64,000 bases of DNA from Vombatus ursinus (GCF_900497805.2 NW_020954630.1:11354449-11418448), one strand, 5' to 3'; positions 20,249 to 30,894 are shown, counted from the stretch's first letter. Numbers and translations are program-made. Notes: a model not told the origin generated them from the sequence alone.

Positions 20249-20510
20249 TGTTTTGTGTTGTATTTAGTTCTTTTCAGTCACGTCTGACTCTTCGTGATAC
20301 TTTTTTTTTTTTGGTTTTCTTGGAAAAGATACTGGCGTGGTTTGCTATTTATTTCTCCAGATCATTTTTACAGATGAAGAAACTGAGGTAAACAGGGTTA
20401 AATGACTTGCCCAGGGTTACACAGCTAGTGTCTGAGGCTGAATTTGAACTGAGGTCTTCTTAATTCCAAGCGTGGTACTCTTTCTACTGTGCCACCTAGA
20501 TGCCCTGTTA
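20249..20510 (-). mobile_element. MAR1-type SINE, antisense, nested in the Tigger
   Basis: Full-length order: cagtcacgtctgactcttcg, ttttcttggaaaagatactg, gatgaagaaactgaggtaaac, ctgtgccacctagatgccc. A perfect 10-bp TSD, TTATCATGGT, lies at 20239-20248 and 20511-20520. Confidence 0.92.
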
Positions 20511-20701
20511 TTATCATGGTACAGTATTTAATATGTCTGCATTTTGGTGCATTTTATCAGTTGCATAAAAGTATTATTTTGTATCATTGTTATATAGGCT
20601 TATTGAAGTACATGGGTAGGGGCACATTCACATTACATAAAAATCATTTTATATAGAGGTCTGTGGAATAGTCCACTTATGTATAGCAAGAACTGTCTGT
20701 A

Positions 20702-21135
20702 CTTGTACAGTTTAGTTTTTGAGCATAAAGGGTAGCACTTTAACATTATCCCTATTAAATTTCCCTCCAAGCATTGTGATATTTGTAAATTGATAAGTCA
20801 CCTATGCCTTCATCAAAGTTATTTACAAATACTGAACTGCAGAGGGCCAAGGGACATTTCATTAGAAAACCCCTTCTAGTTGGACACAGATCCATTAATA
20901 AATTTTTCTTGGGGGGGGGCATGGTTGGTCATTCAACAATCTCCAACCCACCTAAATGTATTAGTACCTAGGTCACATCTCTACATATTATTTGGGACAA
21001 TATCATGAGAAGAACTTAATGAAATGAGATGCTAAAATTCAGGTATATTATGTATATGGAATTCCTTTGATCTACTAGTCTCTTATTAACTCTGACCAAA
21101 AGGAAATTCAGAGATTCATCAACAAACTTTTATCA
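20702..21135 (-). mobile_element. CR1/L3 LINE, antisense, part 2
   Basis: It resumes in register with 19175-19730: cttgtacagtttag, ttatccctattaaatttc, tgcagagggccaaggg, tggacacagatccattaat, cctttgatctactagtc, tgaccaaaaggaaattcag. This covers the end of the CR1 reverse transcriptase region. Confidence 0.82.
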
Positions 21136-21159
21136 GAATTCTCTGAAGTAAGAGAATCT

Positions 21160-21279
21160 ACTTTCAGGTCTTGTGTCTGGTGATTATTGCTGATGAATCC
21201 ATGGGTAAATCACTTAATCAACCTAGGCTTTAGCTACCTCATTTGTAAAATAGAGAAGTTGGATTGGGTAAATGGTGCT
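21160..21279 (+). mobile_element. MIR3/THER2-like SINE, sense, part 1 (split by a hAT)
   Basis: gggtaaatcacttaatc, tacctcatttgtaaaatag and agttggattgggtaa lead to the hAT insertion. The 3' block is at 21463-21500 (ccctgaggtcactgctagc). Confidence 0.65.
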
Positions 21280-21462
21280 TAACCTGGGGTCACTGACCTT
21301 GTTTAAAAAAAATTGATAATAATATTTCAATGTAATTTCTTTCCTTTGTAATCGTATACCTTTTCCTTAATGTGGTTAATAATGTTATTCTTAGGAGTCC
21401 ATAGGCTTCAGCAGACTGGCATAGGAGGTTCTGAGATGCAAAATGGTTTAGAAACCTTTACC
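21280..21462. mobile_element. Short hAT-like element, second copy
   Basis: Ends tgcttaacctggggtcac and atggtttagaaacctttac mirror 18724-18910. The body markers tcctttgtaatcgtat and ccataggcttcagcagactg are shared. Confidence 0.65.
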
Positions 21463-21500
21463 TAGAGAGCCCCTGAGGTCACTGCTAGCTCCTAATCAGC

Positions 21501-22129
21501 ATACTCCCATGATCACGATCCCATGATCACGAGTGATCATGGACTGAGAACTGAAAGATAAAATATGGAATTTTTGCTTTCATGGAGCTTCTTTTTTCCT
21601 GAGAAGAAGAAGAGATGCAACATATGGGTAGAGAAGGGAAAGGCACGGAAAAGCTCCAAGACGCTTTAGGAAAAATTGAGAAGGAAAGGAACGCTTTTTG
21701 CTGGGAGGATCAGAGACAGTTTCATAGGGGAGAAGGACTCTGAGTCGGTTGGGAGAATGGACAAGTCAGATCCTTCCAACAATTAGTCAATTCCACAAGA
21801 TCCATCCAGTCAAACCTGTTGTTTGAATTATTTGCCTGTCTTTCTGAATGAATTGATCTAAGAGACTGAGCCATCTATGTGCAGACAGAATTGGACTCAA
21901 ACAACTTGAGGCCATACTTCTGGTATTATGATATCAATATTCTTCCAGGGATGATTCTTGGGAGTGTGGGGGGTGTGGAACACTATATAGTCTCTAAGGA
22001 ATTCAAATTGAATATCCCTCAAATGGCAAGGGAGAGGGACAGGATGGTATGAGCAGGTTGCCACATTGCATTAGGTTTAATTAGGTAGGAGTGGTTAGTA
22101 AAGGTTGGTATTAAAGTTATATAGGACTG
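21501..22129. other. Unassigned sequence with a direct and inverted repeat motif
   Basis: At 21506-21542 CCCATGATCACGA occurs twice in tandem and is followed by TGATCATGG, giving a perfect 9-bp-arm hairpin at 21521-21542. Nothing else is recognised. Confidence 0.5.
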
Positions 22130-22400
22130 AAAAAGGAGATAGACCAGTTAGCAATAACTGACTGATGACCTGTATATCCTACTGGTATCCTTTTGATGAG
22201 AAAAGAGTATAAGTCAGGCCCCCAGTTTATTGGGTGGATACCCTGTGTTGAACTTATGGAAGGATGCAGATGAGAATTCATATGATGGGTCACCATGGAT
22301 GGGTTACTCGATGCACTATTTCAGGGGAATACCCACATCGAAGAGATCACAGATCCATTGGAACACTGAAGTTAATGGTATCACAGAAAAAAGGCAAGGA
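22130..22400 (+). mobile_element. RTE-like LINE end: ORF C-terminal relic plus 3'UTR
   Basis: Translation around 22185 gives YWYPFDEKR and then RPPVYWVDTL once shifts and stops are ignored, a typical basic C-terminus of RTE-type ORFs. The UTR block (gaacttatggaagg, ccatggatgggttac, aatacccacatcg, tcacagatccattggaac) is the best 3' copy of the family in the window. Confidence 0.6.
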
Positions 22401-23449
22401 TTAAAGCAGTGTGACATAATGTTGGCGGCAGGGGGAGGGAGGCGGTTCCTTCTATAAAGACAATAGTTTGCAAGTGTGGAAGGTAAATGCAAGTGAGTAT
22501 AATTTTCTTGTTAGTATGATCCAACAGTCTCTTTAATTGTTTCTCCACTGTTATTAACAGTTCTGTCTATGTATAAAAATGTCACCCCAAAACCTTGTAT
22601 TAGCTTTACTGCTTCCTGCTGCTGAGATAAAGCCATTTCTGTCTGGTGGTGATGGATGTAAACTCTTTGTACAAAGACAATTGTTAGGTCTCAGTGGGGG
22701 GAAGTGAAAATTAGCTGCTGGAAGAGAGATTTCAAATTAAGACCACTTGTATCTGAGACCAATTGGAACTTAATAACATTATTTGAAAACTGATGTCTCT
22801 AATTAATTCTTTTATTACCCTGAAATACATTTTTTTTTTTAGGAGGGAAATCTGTGTAAAACTTCCTTCTCTCCAAAAGGGAGGGCAGTATTACACGGAT
22901 ATTTTCCCTGCAAAGCAGAGCAAATAAGGAATATTCAGTGAGTGGATTCTTAAATCCTCTGGCATGGAAAGTTCACAGATGGGAATTTCATATGCCATGG
23001 GTGAAAGAAGTCATTCTGGTAACAGGGGATGGTATAAGCAAAGTCACTTACTTAGCTTTTATAGCTTCCGTGTAACACTTTGGACTCAAGTTGACCCTAT
23101 AGTCCACTGAAACCTGTAGGCTGTCTATTATCATTCTTCTGTTCTTTTCTCTAAAGATAGGAAAGTACTATATGTGAGCAAGGGATGGCAAGTAACCCAT
23201 TTGAACTGGAGTTTAGTGCATGTGGAGATAAGGCTGAAAAGATACAGAGGTACCAGGATGTAGAGGATCTTAAGTAATCAGCAGAAAGAAGTTTGGAATT
23301 TGCTTGGTAGGTAGGTAATAGGGAGACTTGGAACTGTTTTGAGCAGGACAGAGATATGATCCTCATGGACAAATCTTCATCTTCTGTTTCCATACCTTTC
23401 CAACGACTTTCTCCCATGCGAAGAATGCCAACTATTCATTACCTTTGCC
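22401..23449. other. Unassigned sequence, about 1 kb
   Basis: No repeat or exon is recognised. Confidence 0.35.
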
Positions 23450-23722
23450 TCTTTGAATTCCTTAATTTCTTCAAAATTCAGCATAAGCACCACATTCTAC
23501 ATGAAACCTTTCCTGATCTCCCCAACTTCTAATGCCCTTCCTGCAAATTACCTTAAATTTATTTTGTATGCTTCATTTGTACATGTTATCTCCTTTGACA
23601 GAATATAAGCTCCTTAAGAGCGAGAGCTTTTTCATTTTCATCTTTGTTTTTCCAGCACCTAGTACAGTGCCTACAACATAGCTGGTACTCAATAAATGCT
23701 TGTTGATGAATTGATTGATCAC
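23450..23722 (+). mobile_element. L2 LINE 3' end, sense
   Basis: acatgaaacctttcctgatc, cagaatataagctcctt, cagcacctagtacagtgcc, ctcaataaatgcttgttgatg: complete L2 terminus. Confidence 0.88.
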
Positions 23723-23864
23723 ACTTGTATACAAAGATAATAAATCTGGCAGTGGTACAATGGTATCAGTTTGGAAGGAGGTGTCCTGTCGAGAGTTCTA
23801 AGATCCTGAATGTGACCCTGTTCTGTGTAACATTTTAAAAAAAATTAGGTAAGTCAGATTCAGA

Positions 23865-24142
23865 TAGGTCATATATGGCATCAAATTTATAGATGACTCA
23901 AAACTAAGAAGGATAACTAACTTGCTGGATGACAGGATTCAAAAGATCTTGGCAAACTAGGAGACTGGGCTGCATTGAATAATACGCTTGATGAAAAATA
24001 TTACTGACAATTTATTCTCTCCAAAAATTGACTGGGCTCCCTCTGGAAATAAAGAGTCTCTCCTCATTCGAGATCTTAAGGATGGATGACCTTGGGGGTA
24101 GGATATATTGTAGGGAGAATTCTTTTTCCAGGTTGGTCTAGG
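23865..24142 (+). mobile_element. CR1/L3 LINE, sense, part 1 (split by a hAT)
   Basis: gatgactcaaaactaagaag, aacttgctggatgacagg, tcttggcaaactaggagac, tctcctcattcgagatc and tattgtagggagaattc match the CR1/L3 3' region. It resumes at 24310-24360 (ggacactaaggtcctaccc, aaattctaccattctgg). Confidence 0.78.
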
Positions 24143-24301
24143 ACCTAGAGTGGGTGTGGCCTTTTGATAGAGTCAAAGTTTTACAGAACAAATCCTTTTA
24201 TTAAGGGGATTTGTTCTGTGAAGTTTGGATTCAGTCAAAGGGCCACACTTGAGGACTTAGAGGGCCACATGTGGCCTCAAGGCTGCAGGTTCCCCACCTC
24301 T
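24143..24301. mobile_element. Palindromic mini-hAT in CR1
   Basis: An 8-bp TSD, GGTCTAGG, lies at 24135-24142 and 24302-24309. The interior is a long stem: acagaacaaatcc on the left pairs with ggatttgttctgt on the right around ttttattaagg, and gtggcc ... gtcaaag pairs with its counterpart. The right end, ggttccccacctct, has only a weak match at the left end. Confidence 0.78.
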
Positions 24302-24644
24302 GGTCTAGGTGGACACTAAGGTCCTACCCAACGCTGAAATTCTACCATTCTGGAAACTCGTGAGGCTGTTGCATTAGGTGGGTGATAATGAGGGCCTAGA
24401 ATAGGTTAATAACAATGGGAATAGGAGATAAAATGAAATAATATAATTGGAAATACTTTTAAATATCAAGCAGGCCTTACAAATACGCAGTTATTTCAGA
24501 ACTCACATAAATTGTATTTCTAGAATTGAGAGGAGGTAAAAATATTACCATCTATAATGAAAACTCAGGAGATAGACAGAAAATGTGCTTCCACACTTCA
24601 GCAGATCTATAGTCTTGTCTATTTAGGTACTCCCTCTAACAGTG

Positions 24645-25048
24645 CAGATTACAACCTAGCTAATACATTCTCATCCCAAGTGGCTCTTGTCTTGTCCTCC
24701 TTATACTCTACCCTTTCCCTCAATCCTAAACCCTTTCCCCGCATGTACTCTGAAATTCAGTGATACTGGCCTCCTTGCTGTTTCTTGCATGACACTTCAT
24801 CTCCAGACTCCAGGCATTTTCACTGGCCCTTGCTTAGAATTCTCTCCCTTCTGCCTCCTGGCTTCCCCAGCCTCCTTCAAGTTCCAGCTAAAGTCCACTT
24901 TCCGTAGTATCTCCCTTAATACTAGTACCTTCCCTCTGTTGTTTTTTCTTAAAAAAAATTTATCCTATATATGACTTGTTTATATGTAGTTGTTTTCATG
25001 TTATCTCCCCCATTAGATTAAGAACTATTTGAAAGGAGTAATTGTCTT
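24645..25048 (+). mobile_element. L2 LINE, sense, part 1 (split by L1)
   Basis: caggcattttcactggccc, tctcccttctgcctcctgg, ttcaagttccagctaaagtc, gttgttttcatgttatctcc. It is interrupted at the TSD of the next element and finishes at 26207-26282 (tcaccagtgcttatcag, tagcaggcacttgac, ttattgattgactgatg). Confidence 0.85.
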
Positions 25049-26194
25049 CTTAAAAATTTAACATTCATTTAAAAAATTGAGTTCCAAATTCTCTCCCTTC
25101 CTCCCACCCTCCCTGACCCATTGTGAAAGCAAGAAATGTGATTTCATGATTTCATGTAAAAACATGAAAAACATATTTCCATGTTGGCCATGTTGCAACC
25201 CCCCCCCGCCCAAAAATCCAACCAACCAAACAAGAAAAATAAAGAAAGTGAAAAATTATGCTTTGATCTGCATTCAGACCCTATCAGTTCTTTCTCTGGA
25301 GGCGGATAGCATTTTTCATCATACATTCTTGGGAATTGTCCTGGACACTTGTATTAATGAGAATAGCTAAGTTATTCACTGTTGATCATTGGATGATTTG
25401 TTGTATACAATGTTCTCCTGACTGTGTTCACTTCACCTTGCATGAGTTCATATAAGTCTTCTCATGTTTTTCTGAAAGCGTCCTGCTCATTATTTCTTAA
25501 AGAACAATAGTATTCCACAACTCATTCAATCATTCCCCAACTGATGGTCGTCACCTCAATTTCCAATTCTTTGCCACCGCAAAAAAGAGCTGCTAAATAC
25601 TTTTGTACATGTGGAGTCTTTTCCCTTTTCTTTCATCCTTTTGGGATACAGATCTAGTAGTGATATTGCTGGGTCAATGGGTATGCAGTTTTATAATCCT
25701 TTAGGCATAGTTTTAACTTGCTCTCCAGAATGATTGGACTAGTTCACAACTCACAACACCAACAGTAAGTGCATTAGTACCCTAAATTATCCATATCTCC
25801 TATAACATTTGCCATTTTTCTTTTCATATTAGCCAGCCTGACAGGTGTGAGGTGATACCTTAGGATTGTTTTAACTTGCATTTCTCTAATCAATAGTGAT
25901 CTAATCTCTAATCAATAGTGATTTAGAGCTTTTTTTATATGACTATAGATGGTTTTGATTTCTTTTTCATATTCTTTAACCATTTATCAACTGGGGAATG
26001 ACTTGCATTCTTATAAATTTGACTTAGTTTTCTAGATATTGAGAAATGAAACCTTTATCAGAGAAACTTGCTGTAAAAAATTTCCCCAGTTTTATGCTTT
26101 CCTTCTAATCTTGGCTGCATTCACTTTGTTTGTATAAAAGCTTTTTAATATATAAAAATTATCCATTTTATAACCCATGATCCTTTTTATCTCT
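25049..26194 (-). mobile_element. L1 LINE, antisense, 1.15 kb, nested in L2
   Basis: A perfect 12-bp TSD, AGTAATTGTCTT, lies at 25037-25048 and 26195-26206. From left to right it runs 3' terminus (taacattcatttaaaaaatt), 3'UTR (atttccatgttggccatg), then ORF2 in reverse (tctgcattcagaccctatc, gtgatattgctgggtcaatg, ctctccagaatgattgg, ctgacaggtgtgaggtgatac). A C-run lies at 25200-25207. Confidence 0.92.
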
Positions 26195-26282
26195 AGTAAT
26201 TGTCTTTTATCTGTCTTTGTATCACCAGTGCTTATCAGAGTGTCCAGCATGTAGCAGGCACTTGACAATTATTGATTGACTG

Positions 26283-27040
26283 ATGTAGGGGGTCTACCCA
26301 ATATACAGTGGGCCTCCTTCTACATCTCTTAACAATATGTGAACACTAATGTATCATGTCCATGTCATACCTTGTGATCACCACATGACTCTGGTATTTC
26401 CTTTTTTGATCATACATCTCTCTGATGACATTTTTATGCTGCATCTTGCATGCCGTTCATTATTTGTAATATGCTGCAGCATATTTATACCCTATATAAA
26501 CTTCTCAATTGCCATTTGAGTGATCTGCCAATGTGATTCTTCCGAGAAAGTCATATTCCAAGAGTCAAAGCTGTCTAGCATCATTGGAAGAAAACTGGTT
26601 TTACAAAGATGGATTTTTATTTCAGGAAGAGTCAGGATCATTAAAAGTGTTGTATGATTTCCCAAGGGAAATACAGCTCACTCTACTCTTCCTGCTCAAT
26701 TCTTTGCCCAATTCAAATGCAGGATATATAGACTGGTTCTATGGGCTGTCCATCCAACTGCATATCATAGTCTGGAGGCGTTCTTCATTCTAGTTGTTGT
26801 TGATTTTCCCCTGTGTGGATTATCAGACTGAACTCTTTTGAGTGTCTGTGGATCTCACTTAGGAAGTCCCACAGTGCTTTAGGTTCAACTAGCATAATGT
26901 CACCAGTAAATAGGAATATCTGGAGGACCTCACTATCTTTAAGAAACCCCTTCCTCTTCCATTTGGTCTATTCACTAAAGATGCTCTAGGAGAGTGGCAG
27001 ATATCTAGGACAGTGTGAACAAGTGTCTCCCTGTTTTATG
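26283..27040 (-). mobile_element. RTE-type LINE ORF fragment, antisense
   Basis: On the minus strand, translation gives relics of the RT domain (GIKQGDT near 27045) and of the C-terminal region (about 26340-26480: SDVIREMYDQKRKYQS, then RWTTLVF). These parallel the RTE plan from the fingers-palm region to the DxRWT motif. Stops and shifts are many. The 86-codon plus-strand frame at 26533-26793 is a shadow. Confidence 0.65.
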
Positions 27041-27134
27041 CCTTGGAAAAAGTACTGGTCTTCGAGCCAAGAGGACCTGACACTATATAAAGTCCTGACA
27101 CCAAGTATGTAACTTCCAGGCAATTTTTTTTAAG
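27040..27134 (+). mobile_element. MIR variant, sense, part 1 (split by a hAT)
   Basis: aaaaagtactggtcttcgag and ccaagaggacctgacac are the head. The remainder at 27656-27752 (ctaaggctgtagattgcag, gttccctataaccatgac) is a distinct 3' block also partly seen at 48225-48350. Confidence 0.6.
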
Positions 27135-27655
27135 ACAGAGGTCTCAAAATGTGTCCTAAAGATTCCTGGGGGTCCCTGATACTCTTTCAGGAGGTATCTT
27201 CAAGGTAAAAGCTATTTTTATAACAATGCCAAAACATTAGTTACCTATGAAAATATTCTTCCCTTTTTCAGTCACATATTCTTGTGAGGTGGATTTTCTC
27301 CATCTACTTCAACCAAAGCAACATGATGCAACAAATTGAATGCAGAAGTAAAAGGGAGAATCTAGCTGTCTTCTATTAAGCCAGACATTAAAGAGATTTG
27401 CAAAAATATGTGAAACAATGCCACTCTTATCACTAATTTTTTTTTGGAAAATGTTATTTTTCATAAAAATACATTATTTATATGAATATAATGAACTTAT
27501 TACTTTTAACTAAATAAATATTTTAAATTTGTATCAGTTTTAATTTTAATATAGTCAATATTGATAAATATAGACCACATAAACAAAAATTCTTTGGGGT
27601 CCTCCGTAATGTTTAAGGATGTAAAGGAGTCCTGAGACTCAAGAATTTGAGAACA
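27135..27655. mobile_element. hAT DNA transposon remnant (Arthur/Zaphod-like)
   Basis: Left end acagaggtctcaaaatg and right end gagactcaagaatttgag are imperfect inverted ends. The interior has ggtatcttcaaggtaaaagc, acaatgccaaaacattag, aattttaatatagtcaatattg and accacataaacaaaaattc. I recognise this as an ancient mammal-wide element of the Tip100 branch. The family name is from memory only. Confidence 0.65.
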
Positions 27656-27752
27656 GCTACCCTAAGGCTGTAGATTGCAGAAATGCATTGATAAAGGGAG
27701 TATCCTTAGCTTGGGGTTCCCTATAACCATGACTTCACAGGTTCTGTCCTTG
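27656..27752 (+). mobile_element. MIR variant, sense, part 2
   Basis: This is the 3' block that completes 27040-27134. Confidence 0.55.
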
Positions 27753-27796
27753 AGTTTCCTTGATATCAAGAAAGTTGTTAAACAAAGTTGGGAGGC

Positions 27797-27883
27797 AGCA
27801 CAGGTAGCATGGAACAGTGCTGGAAAGAGCACTGTCTGTGATGTCAGAGAGTGTGTTCAAATATTGCCTCTGATATTCTAACC
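27797..27883 (+). mobile_element. MIR, sense, part 1 (split by a hAT)
   Basis: gtagcatggaacagtgc, agcactgtctgtgatgtcag, gtgttcaaatattgcctctg. It resumes at 28513-28622 (aagtcgcttcattttgc, gtgttccttctagccctag). Confidence 0.72.
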
Positions 27884-28504
27884 CAAAGGTTGCCAAACTT
27901 ATTTGGCCCACTTTAAAAAAAAAATTACTCAGCGCCTCCTTGGAAATCTACTTTCTTTAACCCTTTAATTTTTTTTTTGAAATTGTGTCATTTCAAAAAA
28001 TATATAAAATATATATATATATATATATATATTTTAAAATGATGCATCTTAAATGTCATAATTTGTTGTAAATTTGTGGGTTTTTTCCTACATTGAAATT
28101 CTCATGATGCAATATTGCATCATGTAACCATATAGTAAATTGTAAACAAGTTATTACCCACACATATTTTTGTCAGTGCATGCTGGACTCCCCAACAGTG
28201 GGTGACATGCTCACCTGCCATCACTTGCTTGTTAAGACCTGTGGGTGGACTTGACCACTGATCAGTTACAACTTGTATTTATTTGGAAAATAATGTAATC
28301 ACTATGACTTTAACTCTGTTACACAACAGATGAAACACGTATGAACGGTTTTTCAAAATTTTCTTCTCTTCTCTTCTTTCCTTATGCTTCCACCGCCCCA
28401 TTATTTTTATTCAATGCCCCCCAGATGCACTCTAGGCTGCTACCAACCTCCCAGATCATTCTAGCACCCCGCAGCAGGTGGCATCCTCCACTTTGGGACC
28501 TATG
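27884..28504. mobile_element. hAT-like DNA transposon, about 620 bp, non-autonomous
   Basis: Left end CAAAGGTTGCCAAACTT and right end CACTTTGGGACCTATG are imperfect inverted repeats. The flanks tctaaccc (27877-27884) and tctacccc (28505-28512) match in 7 of 8 bases, as for a hAT TSD. No transposase frame is seen. It contains an (AT)n run. Confidence 0.72.
28006..28032. repeat. (AT)n microsatellite
   Basis: A pure alternating AT tract lies within the hAT element. Confidence 0.95.
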
Positions 28505-28512
28505 TCTACCCC

Positions 28513-28622
28513 ATGCTTCCAGAGGTAAGTCGCTTCATTTTGCAGAGCCTTGTCTTCCTCAACAAACTAAATGAAGAGTGGAGACTTGATCTCTTCCGTG
28601 TTCCTTCTAGCCCTAGGGTCAA
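28513..28622 (+). mobile_element. MIR, sense, part 2
   Basis: Continuation of 27797-27883 after the hAT. Confidence 0.68.
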
Positions 28623-29070
28623 GTCAGAGTGAGTTTGAATGGCCTCCACATATTGTCTCATTTGTATTTTTAAAATTTGGTTTGCATTTTGATCTTTGCC
28701 TGAGTAAGGTGATGCAGTGACTGTATACAGACAGCTGATTCAGTAGTAATGACTGCCATATTGGAAACCAATGATTTCTTGTTTGTTGCGATGTAGTTTT
28801 TTTGGGATGTGATTTGGTGCTTGACGTGTCTAGAACCTCCTAATTCTCTTCTGGAAGAAAATATGATATGTAGATACAAAATATCTACGTGGTTTATAGT
28901 TTGTCCCCTAGATTATTAGCCCCATTTTCCAACATTTTTCACCACCTTCTCCCTATGCTCACCTTTGCATTAAAGTAACCAAATATTAATATATTTGTTG
29001 GTTCAATTTGAAAGTTCTTAAAAGAATTTCTCTGCCTTCTCTTCCTCCACAGTAGATGTTGGTAAATAAG
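28623..29070. other. Unassigned sequence
   Basis: No repeat or exon is recognised. Confidence 0.35.
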
Positions 29071-29086
29071 CTACATTTACTTTTTA

Positions 29087-29218
29087 TTTTTAATTGTTGA
29101 GGCAATTGGGGCTAAGAGTCACACGGCTAGTGAGTATTATGTGTCCGAGACCAGATTTGACCTCAGGTCCTCCTGACTCCAGGGCCAGTGCTCTTTCCAC
29201 TGGGTCACCTAGCTGCCC
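29087..29218 (-). mobile_element. MAR1-type SINE, antisense, short form, with TSD
   Basis: agagtcacacggctagtgag, ccagggccagtgctc, gtcacctagctgcccc. A 16-bp TSD with one mismatch (CTACATTTACTTTTTA / CTACAATTACTTTTTA) lies at 29071-29086 and 29219-29234. Confidence 0.9.
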
Positions 29219-29234
29219 CTACAATTACTTTTTA

Positions 29235-29385
29235 AAAATTCCTAACAAACACCAAATAAAATGAACACTTTCATATAAAAAGTAGACCAGAAAGAGTATT
29301 GAACATGAAACTATGAATATCTATTATGTACATCTTACTTTTCTTTTAAGTTACATAATAAATTCAACATATAACTTTGAAACCT
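29235..29385 (-). mobile_element. L1 3'UTR fragment, antisense
   Basis: aacaccaaataaaatgaac, gaacatgaaactatgaat and ataataaattcaacat match the type at 565-735. Confidence 0.6.
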
Positions 29386-29419
29386 GTCCTCTTCCTCCGT
29401 ATACTCTTGTTTATAGTTC

Positions 29420-29775
29420 CTTACACATCACAGGCTATCTCCTGACTCTCTGCCTTTTCACTGGTTGACTTCTATATCTAGAATCCTCTCTCACCCTTAC
29501 CTCTGTCTCCTGGATTCCTGGTACTCCTTTAACATTCAGCTCAAATCCCATCTTCTGGAAGAGGTCTTGACTGGCTCCACCCAACTGCTAGTGCTTTCTC
29601 ACATTGTAAATATTTTCTACATGTGGAGTTATTTTGTATGTTGTCTTTCCCATTAGAATGTGAACTCTTTGAGGGCAGGTACTATGTTTTTTGCTTTCTT
29701 TGTATCCTCAGTATTTACACAGTCCCTCACACATAGCAAACACATAATAAATGCTTCTTGACCGACTGATTACTG
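29420..29775 (+). mobile_element. L2 LINE 3' region, sense
   Basis: cattcagctcaaatccc, gaagaggtcttgactgg, ttagaatgtgaactctttg, agggcaggtactatg, ataataaatgcttcttgacc. It is followed at 29783-29830 by a scrap of antisense L1 (attccataatttgttcagc). Confidence 0.85.
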
Positions 29776-29954
29776 ACTTACATTAATATTCCATAATTTG
29801 TTCAGCTATTCTCCAGCTAAAGAGTATAATATGTCCCAGAACATTATCTTTGTTCATATATCTATTGTGTATTTATTTTTTAAACGATGTAGGCTTTTGG
29901 CAATGTTAGATTAATTAATACATACTAACACTTGGCTAGAAGGAATAGGGAGAA

Positions 29955-30005
29955 GCATTTACTAAACACCTACATGTGTCAGCTACTGTGCTAAGTGCTT
30001 TAGGT
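29955..30005 (-). mobile_element. L2 3' end scrap, antisense
   Basis: agcatttactaaacacc and tgtgctaagtgcttta are the reverse of the L2 terminus. Confidence 0.6.
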
Positions 30006-30420
30006 CAATATTTAGCCTGGATCTTTCCCCTCTCAGGTCAGAGAGTTTTCCCATTTATAGCCTGAATGTCCAAGAATGGGACTGAGTGAAGGCTAAGAAC
30101 TATGGGATATGGTTAGGAAAAGGACATGGACCCCAACAAGAACCAAGATCAGTAGGAATATAACATAAGCTTAGACAAATGCCCCTCTCCTTTTTTCTCT
30201 GAAGTTACTTCTAATATTTAAAAAAATCTTAACATACAAATGGAAATATTATAAATAACTTGAAAATAAAATAATAGGATAATAAAGCTATTTTTCAGGA
30301 AAAAAAGCATTGTAACATCTTGAAAAAAGTTTTTTTTTGTAAAAAAAATTATTTTAAATATTCCTATTTCATTTTGCTGTGGAGATGATCCTTAAGTTCC
30401 TTAAGGTTATGCCAGTACTA
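30006..30420. other. Unassigned AT-rich sequence
   Basis: No repeat is recognised. Homopolymer-rich near 30300-30350. Confidence 0.35.
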
Positions 30421-30423
30421 ACT

Positions 30424-30780
30424 CTAGTTGGTTCTTTCAATCTGGAATGGTTTCTGCTGGCTAAGCATTAACCTAAGTTTGTATAATTTCATTGCCAGTA
30501 AGTGAATTCTTTGAGCATGGTGATCTCTACTCAAGTGTGCAAATTGATGTAAGTTTTCATAAATTTGAGTATCTCCTCCAATGATGCTGATCACAACGCA
30601 TCCATGCCTACTCATCTTGTGTGACTTTTCTCCATGTGCTCTCTTCTCTCCATCAATTTGTGACCTTTCTTGTTTTTTTGGGTTTTTTTTTTGCCATTTA
30701 CAGGATGCCAATAGAGTAGACTGTCCATTGGTTATCCCAAACTCTTACCACATAACTAGTCTATCTTCTGGTTTCAAGAA
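30424..30780 (-). mobile_element. RTE-like LINE end, antisense: ORF relic plus 3'UTR
   Basis: On the minus strand near 30720-30750 the sequence gives DNQWTVYSIGIL and then KKKPKKQERSQI, a relic of the basic ORF C-terminus. It continues into the family UTR block (gtaggcatggatgcg, catcattggaggagatactc). The 95-codon minus-strand frame at 30424-30711 crosses both, so it is not a natural protein. Confidence 0.6.
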
Positions 30781-30894
30781 CTTTTATAATTGAAAAATCA
30801 GGTCTTGAGAGAGACAATCATGTCTTGAGAGAAAGGTATGATAGCCTAAATATTGCAATAGCATCCACTAGTAAGAACTGGAGAACAATTTCCT

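Larger units (their letters stand above)
19731..20699 (+). mobile_element. Tigger (pogo-type) DNA transposon, internally deleted
   Basis: Terminal inverted repeats read TAGGCAGTTCTTGC on the left and CAGACAGTTCTTGC as the reverse complement of the right end. A TA duplication lies at 19729-19730 and 20700-20701. Without the inserted SINE, about 700 bp remain, which is too short for a full Tigger. Only the C-terminal transposase part is present, so the copy was mobilised by a relative. Removing it restores a continuous CR1. Confidence 0.85.

Noticed and set aside
26533-26793. 86-codon plus-strand frame
   Set aside because: It lies antisense to an RTE ORF relic, so it is a shadow of that sequence.
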